A stretch of DNA of 49,447 nt from CAZQSS01 sp964596405 (GTDB taxonomy: Bacteria; Patescibacteriota; Patescibacteriia; Magasanikbacterales; UBA10003), in contig CAZQSS010000003.1 in NCBI GenBank assembly GCA_964596405.1, positions 1 to 49,447 on the forward strand. Direction: 5' to 3'. Positions 30,440-37,486 of the stretch are shown here, one piece after another (the first letter of the stretch is position 1; each line of letters starts with the position of its first letter). Both the position numbers and the translations under genes were made by a program. Under the pieces are notes generated by a model. That model did not search any database. It had not been told where the DNA came from and saw only the letters and a program-made list of their open reading frames with translations.

Positions 30440-31120
30440 ATGATATATTTAAATGATGTCAGTAAAATTTACCCGCCGGATGTTAAAGCGTTGAATAACG
30501 TCCATCTTCATATTGAAGAAGGGGAGTTTGTTTCGGTGGTGGGGCAGAGCGGTACTGGCAAAACCACTTTGGTCAAACTGATCATTGCCGAGGAAAAGCC
30601 GTCCAAAGGCATAATCAAGGTTAACGGTTGGGATGTTGCCAAAATCAGTCCGGCCGAAGTACCACTTTTGCGGCGCAACATCGGCGTGATTTTTCAGGAT
30701 TTTAAACTTTTACCAAAGAAAACCGTTTTTGAAAACGTGGCTTTTGCTTTGCAGGTTTGCGGGACTTCGCAAAAGAGCATTAATGCTATTGTGCCGCAGA
30801 TTTTACAGATTGTGGGTTTGGATAAAAAAGCCAACCGTTATCCTGGTCAAATTTCCGGCGGCGAACAGCAGCGGGTGGTGATCGCGCGCTCTTTGGTGCA
30901 CGCGCCAAAATTGTTGGTGGCCGATGAGCCCACGGGCAATCTGGATTCGCTGAATACCTACGAAATTATTGAGGTTTTAAAAAAGATAAATGAGTTGGGT
31001 ACCACCATTGTTTTGGTTACTCACAATCGCGAGGTGGTTAATTTATTGCGCCGCCGTGTCATTACTTTAGACCGGGGCATGATCGTCAACGATCAGGAAA
31101 AAGGTAAATACGTTATTTGA
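30440..31120 (+). CDS. ftsE: Cell division ATP-binding protein FtsE
   Basis: 226-aa ABC ATPase. Walker A GQSGTGKT at 35-42, Q-loop in GVIFQDFKLLPKKTVFENVAF, signature SGGEQQR, Walker B LLVADEPTGNLD, H-loop VTHN. Strongly FtsE-like, with the FtsX permease five bases downstream. In model bacteria FtsEX activates peptidoglycan hydrolases at the septum; the transglycosylase-like protein at 18103 could be a local target, but that is speculation. Confidence 0.95.
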   Translation: MIYLNDVSKIYPPDVKALNNVHLHIEEGEFVSVVGQSGTGKTTLVKLIIAEEKPSKGIIKVNGWDVAKISPAEVPLLRRNIGVIFQDFKLLPKKTVFENVAFALQVCGTSQKSINAIVPQILQIVGLDKKANRYPGQISGGEQQRVVIARSLVHAPKLLVADEPTGNLDSLNTYEIIEVLKKINELGTTIVLVTHNREVVNLLRRRVITLDRGMIVNDQEKGKYVI

Positions 31121-31124
31121 TTTT

Positions 31125-32039
31125 ATGTTTTTATTTTTTTATCGCACTTGGTCATTTGCCTGGCAGAATTTTTGGCGGAATTTGGGATTATCGCTGATTA
31201 CGATTTTAATTTTGGTGATGACTTTGATCTCTTTTGATGTGGTCCTGACGGTTCGTGGTATAACCACCACGGCCGTAAAAATGGTGGAGCAAAAGGTGGA
31301 CGTCAGTTTGCTTTTTAAACCCACGGCCCAATCCCAAAGAATTGAAGAAATCCGCGGTGTTTTACAAAAGACACCGGCCGTCAGTTCGTTAACTTTTAAA
31401 ACACCCGAAGAAGTCCTCAACGAATTTAAAACTTTGCATGCCGGCAACGCGGAAATACTGTCGGCTTTAAACGAAGTGGACAAAAACCCTTTAGGCGCTG
31501 CCATTGTTATTCAAGCCAAAAACACCAAAGATTACGAACAGATTTTACAGGTTATCAATATCCCCGAATATAACGAAATCATTGAAAATAAAACTTTTGA
31601 CGATCAAGGCCCGATTATTCAAAAAATCGGTTTTATTACCAGCCGCGCCCAGCAGGCCAGCCTGATTTTGGGCGCCCTCTTGACAATTGTGGCCTTTTTA
31701 ATTATTTTTAATGTCATCCGTCTGGGTATTGAGGGTTATGGCGAAGAGATCGGTATTATGAAGCTGGTGGGCGCGTCCAATTGGTTCGTCCGGCTGCCCT
31801 TCCTTCTAAATGTGATTTTTTACTGTATCTTGGCCTGGCTGGTTAATCTAGGGGCGCTTTATGTGAGTTTGTATTTTGCCGATCCGTATTTAGCCAGATT
31901 TTTTGCCGGCGCGGATTTCACTTTGATCGGATACTTTAACAAAAACTTTTTAATGTTTTTTGGCGCCGAATTGATTGGCTTGATTATTTTGGGAGTACTG
32001 TCGGCCAGTTTGGCCATGCGGAGACATTTAAGGATTTAA
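31125..32039 (+). CDS. ftsX: Cell division permease FtsX
   Basis: 304 aa with the FtsX topology: one N-terminal TM (NLGLSLITILILVMTLISFDVVL), a large extracellular domain (about 45-170, with VDVSLLFKPTAQSQRIEEIRG), then three TMs including LILGALLTIVAFLIIFNVIRLGI and the EEIGIMKLVGASNWFVRLPF coupling region, ending with LLASL-like LGVLSASLAMRR. Partner of FtsE. A broken tRNA copy begins 13 bases after its stop. Confidence 0.95.
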   Translation: MFLFFYRTWSFAWQNFWRNLGLSLITILILVMTLISFDVVLTVRGITTTAVKMVEQKVDVSLLFKPTAQSQRIEEIRGVLQKTPAVSSLTFKTPEEVLNEFKTLHAGNAEILSALNEVDKNPLGAAIVIQAKNTKDYEQILQVINIPEYNEIIENKTFDDQGPIIQKIGFITSRAQQASLILGALLTIVAFLIIFNVIRLGIEGYGEEIGIMKLVGASNWFVRLPFLLNVIFYCILAWLVNLGALYVSLYFADPYLARFFAGADFTLIGYFNKNFLMFFGAELIGLIILGVLSASLAMRRHLRI

Positions 32040-32052
32040 TTATATCCATTGT

Positions 32053-32146
32053 TCGGGGATCGTCTAGTAGTCCCGATTCTGCCTCGAGCAGAATCGAGGA
32101 TGCTCGATTTTGTCAAAACAAAATCGGCAGACTCTAGCCTTTTGCG
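32053..32146 (+). pseudogene. Broken tRNA-Gln copy, 5' part, with a hairpin insertion
   Basis: TCGGGGATCGTCTAGTAG (32053-32070) and GACTCTAGCCTTT (32130-32142) match the 5' half of the intact tRNA-Gln at 32186. A 59-base insert (32071-32129) breaks the D loop. It holds two hairpins, GATTCTGC..GCAGAATC and CGATTTTG..CAAAATCG. Confidence 0.75.
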
Positions 32147-32185
32147 TTTTAGTCAATGAGATAAAATAAAAATTCTTAAGTCTGC

Positions 32186-32256
32186 TCGGGGATCGTCTAA
32201 TGGTAGGACTCTAGCCTTTGAAGCTGGCTATCTTGGTTCGAATCCAAGTCCCCGAG
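32186..32256 (+). tRNA. tRNA-Gln (UUG)
   Basis: Acceptor TCGGGGA/TCCCCGA with the U1-A72 pair typical of tRNA-Gln, discriminator G, anticodon loop CTTTGAA (anticodon TTG), T arm CTTGGTTCGAATCCAAG. No complete CCA is encoded. Confidence 0.92.
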
Positions 32257-32277
32257 CAGAATTAAGAATATTGAATG

Positions 32278-32322
32278 TAGCCTTTTGCGCCTCCGCCAGA
32301 GGCGGGCAGGCAAGTCCTCGAG
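32278..32322 (+). pseudogene. Broken tRNA copy, 3' part
   Basis: TAGCCTTTTGCG (32278-32289) repeats 32135-32146 exactly. A palindrome CCTCCGCCAGAGGCGGG follows, then AAGTCCTCGAG, which resembles the 3' end of tRNA-Gln. Its TCCTCGA could still pair with the TCGGGGA at 32053 (six pairs plus one G-U). Confidence 0.6.
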
Positions 32323-32346
32323 AAAAGTTAGGGGATTAAATTTCAA

Positions 32347-32384
32347 ATAACATCCTTATAAACTTAAGGATGTAAGGATGTTAT
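32347..32384 (+). repeat. AACATCCTTA inverted repeat, copy 1
   Basis: AACATCCTTA pairs with TAAGGATGTT around AAACTTAAGGATG; 13 bases before the start of the winged-helix gene. A 34-nt near-identical copy follows that gene. Confidence 0.75.
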
Positions 32385-32397
32385 AAAAAATAAAAAT

Positions 32398-32685
32398 ATG
32401 GGAAAAATGAAAACGGCAAAACAAATGGAACGACATTTCAAGGGTATGGCGAACCATTATCGTATTAAGACATTGCTCCTTATCTCTGCGAGCGAAGGAA
32501 TAACTTTTGAGAGTATTGTAAAAGCACTCGGCGCTAACGAAAAAACTTTAGGCGTTCACACGCAACGACTTTACTACGCCGGGCTTATTAATAAAAAATA
32601 TCGTGGCAAGTTTGTAGAGCACACCCTGTCGCCATACGGTAGGTCGTTTGTTAATTTTTTGAAATCGTTCCAACGTTCGCAATAA
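32398..32685 (+). CDS. Small winged-helix (ArsR/MarR-like) DNA-binding protein
   Basis: 95 aa. The pattern is a winged helix-turn-helix: MANHYRIKTLLLISASEGITFESIVKALGANEKTLGVHTQRLYYAGLINKKYRG, with recognition helix around EKTLGVHTQRLYYAGLI, then the wing KFVEHTLSPYGRSFVNFL. No ligand-binding domain. Two 34-nt inverted repeats flank it, one just ahead of the start, which could be its own operator. An in-frame second Met (32407) is also possible. Confidence 0.72.
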   Translation: MGKMKTAKQMERHFKGMANHYRIKTLLLISASEGITFESIVKALGANEKTLGVHTQRLYYAGLINKKYRGKFVEHTLSPYGRSFVNFLKSFQRSQ

Positions 32686-32686
32686 T

Positions 32687-32720
32687 AACATCCTTACAAA
32701 CTTAAGAATGTAAGGATGTT
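32687..32720 (+). repeat. AACATCCTTA inverted repeat, copy 2
   Basis: AACATCCTTACAAACTTAAG followed by AATGTAAGGATGTT; differs from copy 1 at two positions. It begins two bases after the stop codon of the winged-helix gene. Confidence 0.75.
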
Positions 32721-32772
32721 TACAATAAGGGAGAGAATTTTCCTTGTTTTTTTTGGGTGGGTTTGGGTGGGG

Positions 32773-32801
32773 TTGACAGAATATAGAAGTTGTGTTATGA
32801 T
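32773..32801 (+). promoter_or_regulatory. Promoter of the HAD hydrolase gene
   Basis: TTGACA (32773-32778), 17 bp, TATGAT (32796-32801). Confidence 0.8.
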
Positions 32802-32845
32802 TTTTAATCAAAAGTGTTTAAACAAATAACCGCGGAGGAGGTGTT

Positions 32846-33484
32846 ATGAGTAAGATTCGACTGGTCGGGTTTGATGTCAACGGCACTTTGTTTGATGACG
32901 CCGCGCTCTTTATAAAAGCCATCAACGGCATCTTTCCCAAGTTTGGCCAGCCCGAACTGCCGGAGGATGTTTTGCGGCAACGGTTCGGTCAGCCTTGGAC
33001 AAAGATATATCGCGATGCCGGCATTACCGAGACCATGGCGAGCGAAGCCGATCTCTACAAACTCTACAACGAGCTTTACCTGGCTGGGCCCGCGCCCAAA
33101 CCGTTCCCGGGCGTCAAAAAAGCCCTGGAGTGGCTGATTGGGCGACGGATTGATTTGGTTATAGTCAGCACTCAGCAGAACGCCGTTACCGAGGCACTTT
33201 TAAAAACCTATAATTTGGATGACATGTTTGTGAGTGTTGTTGGTTCAGTCGGCGACAAAGCCGCGGCCATTCGTCAGTTGTATGACATAACCGGTGTGAC
33301 TGCCAATGAAACGGCCTATATGGGTGACCAAGAAGGCGACATCAGGCACGCCAAATCCGCCTGGTGTGTCAGCATTGCTTTTGCGGCCAAAAACGGTCTG
33401 CATGGGGAGGAACGTCTCCGAAAGGCCGTGCCGGACTACTTGATTCGTAAGTACGCTGATCTCAAAAAGTTGCCTATTTTTTGA
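32846..33484 (+). CDS. HAD-superfamily hydrolase
   Basis: 212 aa. HAD motif I FDVNGTLFDD (nucleophile Asp near residue 9; the usual second Asp is Asn here, VNGT instead of VDGT). Motif II VIVSTQQN, motif III Lys in GSVGDKAAAIRQLYD, motif IV AYMGDQEGDIRHAKSA. Cap domain between motifs I and II, as in phosphoglycolate-phosphatase-like enzymes. The altered DxN in motif I is unusual for phosphatases and may affect catalysis. Strong GGAGGAGG site upstream. Confidence 0.85.
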   Translation: MSKIRLVGFDVNGTLFDDAALFIKAINGIFPKFGQPELPEDVLRQRFGQPWTKIYRDAGITETMASEADLYKLYNELYLAGPAPKPFPGVKKALEWLIGRRIDLVIVSTQQNAVTEALLKTYNLDDMFVSVVGSVGDKAAAIRQLYDITGVTANETAYMGDQEGDIRHAKSAWCVSIAFAAKNGLHGEERLRKAVPDYLIRKYADLKKLPIF

Positions 33485-33508
33485 TCGCAACAGCCAAAGG
33501 AGGAAACG

Positions 33509-33742
33509 ATGGCAAGGAAGAAGAAAGAGATCATGGTTCCCAAGGATACGAGTGGTTCCTACGGCCTATCAACGGTTCAGTGTTGTTACGGTAGAACAAA
33601 GCGAGAGGTTGAAAAGAAGGTCGCGGTCTGTTTCGGCAAGTATCCTCCGATGGGCTACGACACTCACTTTCAAGAACCAATTCAAAAGTCCTCTGATGGC
33701 TACTGGTTCTGCGTGATCACTCGATACAATAGCTGCGACTAA
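33509..33742 (+). CDS. Unknown small protein, 77 aa
   Basis: Not recognised. Starts MARKKKEIMVPKDTSGSYGL; contains a CC pair and three further Cys (VQCCYGRTKREVEKKVAVCF, then WFCVITRYNSCD). AAAGGAGG precedes the ATG. It follows the HAD gene after 24 bases and is convergent with the thymidylate-kinase-like/radical SAM operon. The cysteine-rich, short form could suit a modified peptide, but no leader/core pattern is evident. Confidence 0.65.
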   Translation: MARKKKEIMVPKDTSGSYGLSTVQCCYGRTKREVEKKVAVCFGKYPPMGYDTHFQEPIQKSSDGYWFCVITRYNSCD

Positions 33743-34353
33743 CATCGCGCCAAACGGTCGTTTAACAAACGGCCGTTTTTTGTTAGCAGATTTAAAATTT
33801 TTTTCGCCGAATTTTCCGTATTTTCCGAAGAGGTATCAATATAAATTTTGTCGCCTTCGAATTGAGTAAAATAATTTTTGTTGAGGTTTTCTCTAAAATC
33901 AATAAACTCGTGATGATCAATTAACCATTGATGATGTTCGTTGCCGCCATCTTCTTTAAGTCTTTTGATTCTTTCTTCTTTAGAAACGGTGCAGTAAATT
34001 AAAACATCGGGGTGGGGGAGGAGCCATCGGCCCAATTTAATTAGCAAAGCATTGTGAATTTTTTTAACATCCGGCAAGTGGCAGGCGAGAGAAGCAAAAA
34101 AGCGATCTTGAACGGCGTGGGTTCCCTTGAGACGTTTAAAATAAGTTTTCCAATAAAGATAAGTGATTTCTATCAGAAAAATAAAAGTGGAGGGACGGCG
34201 CGCTGAAAGTTTGCCAATCCAGGTGGGGGAACAGAGCCCTTTTTGGTAAAGGATTTTTTCTTTTCCAATTTTTTCCACCACCATTTTGGCCAGCGTAGTT
34301 TTGCCCGCTTTATCTAATCCTTCAAAAACAATAAATAAACCCCGGGTGCTCAT
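33739..34353 (-). CDS. Thymidylate kinase-like P-loop protein
   Basis: 204 aa. P-loop FEGLDKAGKTTLAKMV near residue 10-25 as in dTMP kinase (FEGLDGAGKTT). A DR at HAVQDRFFASLACH, YCTVSKEERIKRLKEDGG lid-like region. It is the third gene of a minus-strand operon with two radical SAM proteins (gap of four bases), a link that suggests a specialised nucleotide- or product-related role instead of routine dTMP synthesis. Confidence 0.75.
   Translation of the reverse strand: MSTRGLFIVFEGLDKAGKTTLAKMVVEKIGKEKILYQKGLCSPTWIGKLSARRPSTFIFLIEITYLYWKTYFKRLKGTHAVQDRFFASLACHLPDVKKIHNALLIKLGRWLLPHPDVLIYCTVSKEERIKRLKEDGGNEHHQWLIDHHEFIDFRENLNKNYFTQFEGDKIYIDTSSENTENSAKKILNLLTKNGRLLNDRLARC
33752..33783 (+). terminator. 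Terminator between convergent genes
   Basis: AACGGTCGTTT pairs with AAACGGCCGTT around AAC, followed by TTTT. Its stem overlaps the 3' coding end of the minus-strand gene at 33739. Confidence 0.8.
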
Positions 34354-34357
34354 AATG

Positions 34358-35356
34358 TTAAAAGTTTGTCGTTTTTAATTTACACATTAAACAAATGAAC
34401 TTGAATCTTCCGGAATCTACCGATTGTTTAAATTTTTTGTTAAAACAAACACAGCCGCCGAATTTTTTGAAGAGCGGCACGACATTTTCATTATAATAAT
34501 TGCCGTTCCATAATTTTTCATCATTCCAAATCTCCGTCAATGTTTGTTTATGCAAGTTGCCGCAGGGTCGGTTGTAAAAGGCCATAATAGCGCAAGGATA
34601 AACATTGCCATCCGGTAAAATTTGCAGATGCCAGGGATTTTTAAGGTAACATGAAGTATCAGCTTCTTTAGTTAAGTTTGACTCAAGCAGCGGGGTCTCC
34701 AATGAAAGTTTGATTTTGTCTTTTGATTTAAGCAGGGTCTGGCGGATATAAGTCAGCCAGCGCATGGGGTCAACCACTTCGGTTGAACTCTTGGCACCAC
34801 GGCCCACGGGCGTAAAGTAATAAAAACCATGTTCTTTGGCGCCCCATTTAATCGCCAACTCGTTGATTTTGGCTAAATCGTCCAAGTTGGAATTGAAGAC
34901 TACGGTATTAATTTTTACCGGAAAGCCGTAATTAACACATTTTTGGATATTTTCAATAATTAATTTATAGATGTTTTGTTTAATCGGCCTGATTTTTTTG
35001 TAAGTTTGGTAATCCGATCCGTCTAAACTGATGGCAATCGCGTCCAGGCCCAATTGTTTAAATAATTTTAATTTTTCATCGGTTAGGAGCGAACTGTTGG
35101 TTACCAGTTCAATTTTTAAATTTAAGTCTTTGCCGATTTTTATGATTTTGGGCAAATCAGGCCGCAACAGCGGTTCGCCGCCGGTGATGTCAATTCGTTC
35201 TCCACCAAGGGTTTTAAATTCTTTTAAGATATTTTTAATTTTGTCTAAAGAAAATTCCGGGAGCATTGTTTCACCCGAGTTGAAACAGCAATGAATGCAT
35301 CTAAAATTACAGCGGTTAGTGACGTTGAGATCCAATTTGGGTAAAGGTTTAGACAT
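34358..35356 (-). CDS. Radical SAM protein with SPASM-like C-terminus
   Basis: 332 aa. CxxxCxxC [4Fe-4S] motif at Cys16, Cys20, Cys23 (NRCNFRCIHCC), GGEPLL motif for SAM binding, and a C-terminal region with further cysteines (CAIMAFYNRPCGNLHKQ and GGCVCFNKKF) typical of SPASM/twitch peptide-modifying enzymes such as the PqqE/AlbA relatives. Co-transcribed with the radical SAM gene upstream (two-base gap). The substrate is unknown. Confidence 0.85.
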   Translation of the reverse strand: MSKPLPKLDLNVTNRCNFRCIHCCFNSGETMLPEFSLDKIKNILKEFKTLGGERIDITGGEPLLRPDLPKIIKIGKDLNLKIELVTNSSLLTDEKLKLFKQLGLDAIAISLDGSDYQTYKKIRPIKQNIYKLIIENIQKCVNYGFPVKINTVVFNSNLDDLAKINELAIKWGAKEHGFYYFTPVGRGAKSSTEVVDPMRWLTYIRQTLLKSKDKIKLSLETPLLESNLTKEADTSCYLKNPWHLQILPDGNVYPCAIMAFYNRPCGNLHKQTLTEIWNDEKLWNGNYYNENVVPLFKKFGGCVCFNKKFKQSVDSGRFKFICLMCKLKTTNF

Positions 35357-35358
35357 AT

Positions 35359-36426
35359 TTACTTGGGTTTAATAATTAAAGTACACAGATAACCATTGTG
35401 AACTTTGTTGGAGTCATGAACGGTTATTGTTTTTTTAATTTTTTTAATTAATTTTTTTGTTTGTTTATTTTTGAACGGGCAGTAGGCGTCCTCTTTGTTC
35501 AGGCCATCGCCCTGGAGGTAAGCGCGGCTGGCGCAGCCGCCTTGGCAGCCGGCATAATAAGGGCACTTAAGACAACGAACCGGCTTTCTTAGCCGGATGG
35601 CTTTAAAGTTTTTATGTTTGTAAATTTTTTCCAGTGAGTTTTTTAAGATATGACCCGAAGCCCAATTTTGGCCTTTGAGAAAAACGCACGGCGTTACAGT
35701 CATATCTTGTTGGATGCGGGCGGATGTCCAACCGCAAGCGCAATGGTGTTTAATTTGAGGAGCGAAGAATGCTTGGAGCAGGGGATCGGAGAGTCCTTCG
35801 AAAATGGCATGTTTTGAAAGAAGGTAAATAATTTGCCAAAATCTTAGGGGGCTGATACAAAATTCTTTTTTACCGCGCCCGGTCGGCCTAAACCAATTGA
35901 TTCTTAAAGAAGTGCCGTATTTTTTTGCCATCTCCAAGAGTTTTAAAATGTCTTCATCTTTGGTCTCTGAGGTGGCACAAGTCACGATTGAAGACTCGAT
36001 ACCCAATCTTTGGCAAGTGGCCAGAGCCTGATTGGCCCAACTCCATGCCAACGGGTGGCGCCTAAACTGATTATGTTTTTGTTGGTTAGGGAAATCAATG
36101 GAGACATCAATATCATGAAAAGCTTTTTTGAGAATTTTTTCATCCATGTAAACCACGCTGTAGCCGTTAGTAGTTAGTCCGAGATTGACCAGAGGATATT
36201 TTTTTTTAATGTAACGGGCGACTTTGAGGGCGTTGGGATTAACCAGCAGTTCACCCGTGCCGAAGTTAATATCAGAAATTTTTTGTCGACAGATTTTATC
36301 AGCGATCTTTTTAAGGTCGGTTAATTCATAGTTAAACCGGTGCCCGGTCGAAGCGTTATAACAATGAGTGCAGTTCATATTGCAGCTGCCAAAGCCCCAG
36401 CCAATTTTTTGAATTTTGTTTTTCAT
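35359..36426 (-). CDS. Radical SAM/SPASM protein
   Basis: 355 aa starting MKNKIQKIGWGFGSCNMNC; the cluster motif is Cys15, Cys19, Cys22. NFGTGELLVNP replaces the usual GGEP. The C-terminal SPASM domain has CACGWTSARI, TPCVFLK and CLKCPYYAGCQGGCASRA with a final Cys in AYCPFKN. The annotated longer start would add MMQSRGVDILG, which is element E3. First gene of the operon; E3 lies directly upstream and a TrmB-type regulator is divergent. Confidence 0.87.
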   Translation of the reverse strand: MKNKIQKIGWGFGSCNMNCTHCYNASTGHRFNYELTDLKKIADKICRQKISDINFGTGELLVNPNALKVARYIKKKYPLVNLGLTTNGYSVVYMDEKILKKAFHDIDVSIDFPNQQKHNQFRRHPLAWSWANQALATCQRLGIESSIVTCATSETKDEDILKLLEMAKKYGTSLRINWFRPTGRGKKEFCISPLRFWQIIYLLSKHAIFEGLSDPLLQAFFAPQIKHHCACGWTSARIQQDMTVTPCVFLKGQNWASGHILKNSLEKIYKHKNFKAIRLRKPVRCLKCPYYAGCQGGCASRAYLQGDGLNKEDAYCPFKNKQTKKLIKKIKKTITVHDSNKVHNGYLCTLIIKPK

Positions 36427-36565
36427 ACCCAGTATATCAACCCCGCGTGATTGCATCATTTGGGGAGTTTGATTTAATTATTTTTTTAATCCTGGCAGCC
36501 TAGTAACATCAAACCGTTTTTTATGTTTCGCGAAGCGAAACTCGCGGGGTTGTATTACTGGGCAT
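36424..36565 (-). repeat. Start-codon element E3 (upstream of a radical SAM gene)
   Basis: A 136-bp element (36427-36562) on the minus strand, between ATG at 36563-36565 and the gene's ATG at 36424-36426. Left end CCCAGTAATACAACCCCGC identical to E1 and E2; right end GCGGGGTTGATATACTGGG identical. Slot hairpin GTTTCGC-TTC-GCGAAAC. The in-element reading before the start is MQSRGVDILGM; the two changed codons keep the frame. Confidence 0.85.
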
Positions 36566-36626
36566 ATATTTATTAGGTTAGTTTCCACCTTCATCGTATG
36601 CCCACGAGAAAAATATTCAATATTTT

Positions 36627-36645
36627 TTGTCGAAGTTTTCGACAA
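36627..36645. promoter_or_regulatory. Likely operator: TTGTCGAA-GTT-TTCGACAA
   Basis: A perfect 8-bp inverted repeat with a 3-bp spacer, ending three bases before the -35 box of the TrmB-type regulator. Its position suits autoregulation and control of the divergent radical SAM operon. Confidence 0.6.
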
Positions 36646-36648
36646 CAT

Positions 36649-36677
36649 TTGACAAGACTGCCAAAATCTGCCATAAT
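36649..36677 (+). promoter_or_regulatory. Promoter of the TrmB-type regulator
   Basis: TTGACA (36649-36654), 17 bp, CATAAT (36672-36677), 25 bases before the ATG. Confidence 0.75.
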
Positions 36678-36701
36678 GGAGCTGAAATTAATCCTTTTAA
36701 T

Positions 36702-37460
36702 ATGGATAAAAAAATTGAATTAGTAGAAGCTTTGGAGGCTTACGGACTAAACAAGAAACAAGCCAAGGTTTACTTGGCTTGTTTAGAGCTGGGGCTGGCC
36801 ACCGTTCAGGATTTAGCCAAAAGATCGGGTGTAAGGAGGACGACGATTTATTCCTTATTGGACGAGCTAGAAGAGGGTGGCGTAATTAATATCGTTAAAC
36901 AAAAAAAGAAAACTTTTATTATCGCCCAGCAGCCGGAGTTTTTGCTTAAAGACATGGTTGATAGAAAAGAGAGGATCGCCGCCAGTTTGCCGTTATTTCA
37001 AGAAATGAAAAAAGAGGGCCTGCCCGGTTCAAAATTCATTTTTTATCGCGGCCAAGACGGGTTTAAAAGATTTTGGCGCGATTTATTGAGGTCGGGAATA
37101 AAAGAATGGCTGATTATTACGAGCGGTAAGGAGTTTTTATCTTTTGTTTCGGAAAATTACATAACCAATTGGATTATTAAAGAAAAAAAGAAACAGGGGA
37201 TTAGAAGCCGGCAGATTATTACCGATTCGTTGTATGCCAGAAATATTATAAAAAAAGACCGGGAGGAGAATCGCGAATCAAGACTGGTGGATGCCAAATT
37301 TCCTTTACCCGCCATTGAGTTGGTTTACGGTAATCGGGTGGCCATTATGTCATCTAATTTTGAAAATTTATTGGTAGTGATTGACAGCCGAGAGGTGGCT
37401 CAAACCCACCGTTCTTGTTTTGAGATGATTTGGGAAGGCGTTGGCAACCAGCGACATTAA
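36702..37460 (+). CDS. TrmB-family transcriptional regulator
   Basis: 252 aa starting MDKKIELVEALEAYGLNKKQAKVYLACLELG. The N-terminal winged helix (about 1-75) includes TVQDLAKRSGVRRTTIYSLLDELEEGGVI, the TrmB pattern. A C-terminal effector-like domain follows (FIFYRGQDGFKRFWRDLLRSG to ALVVIDSREVAQTHRSCFEMIW). TrmB relatives are best known from archaea as sugar-responsive regulators. An in-frame earlier start at 36627 is rejected because it spans the promoter. Confidence 0.85.
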   Translation: MDKKIELVEALEAYGLNKKQAKVYLACLELGLATVQDLAKRSGVRRTTIYSLLDELEEGGVINIVKQKKKTFIIAQQPEFLLKDMVDRKERIAASLPLFQEMKKEGLPGSKFIFYRGQDGFKRFWRDLLRSGIKEWLIITSGKEFLSFVSENYITNWIIKEKKKQGIRSRQIITDSLYARNIIKKDREENRESRLVDAKFPLPAIELVYGNRVAIMSSNFENLLVVIDSREVAQTHRSCFEMIWEGVGNQRH

Positions 37461-37479
37461 GTTGAGTTTCTGTTATAAT
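37451..37479 (+). promoter_or_regulatory. P-type ATPase promoter, leaderless
   Basis: GCGACA (37451-37456), 17 bp, TATAAT (37474-37479). The ATG at 37487 is seven bases after the -10 box, so the start site coincides with the start codon. Confidence 0.55.
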
Positions 37480-37486
37480 ATAACTG

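Noticed and set aside
32053..32146. Functional intron-containing tRNA
   Set aside because: The insert is in the D loop, the anticodon arm is not completed, and an intact tRNA-Gln lies alongside; a broken copy is simpler.
33509..33742. Precursor peptide of the radical SAM operon
   Set aside because: Opposite strand, belongs with the HAD gene by spacing and ribosome site, and shows no leader/core pattern. Mentioned only as a weak possibility.
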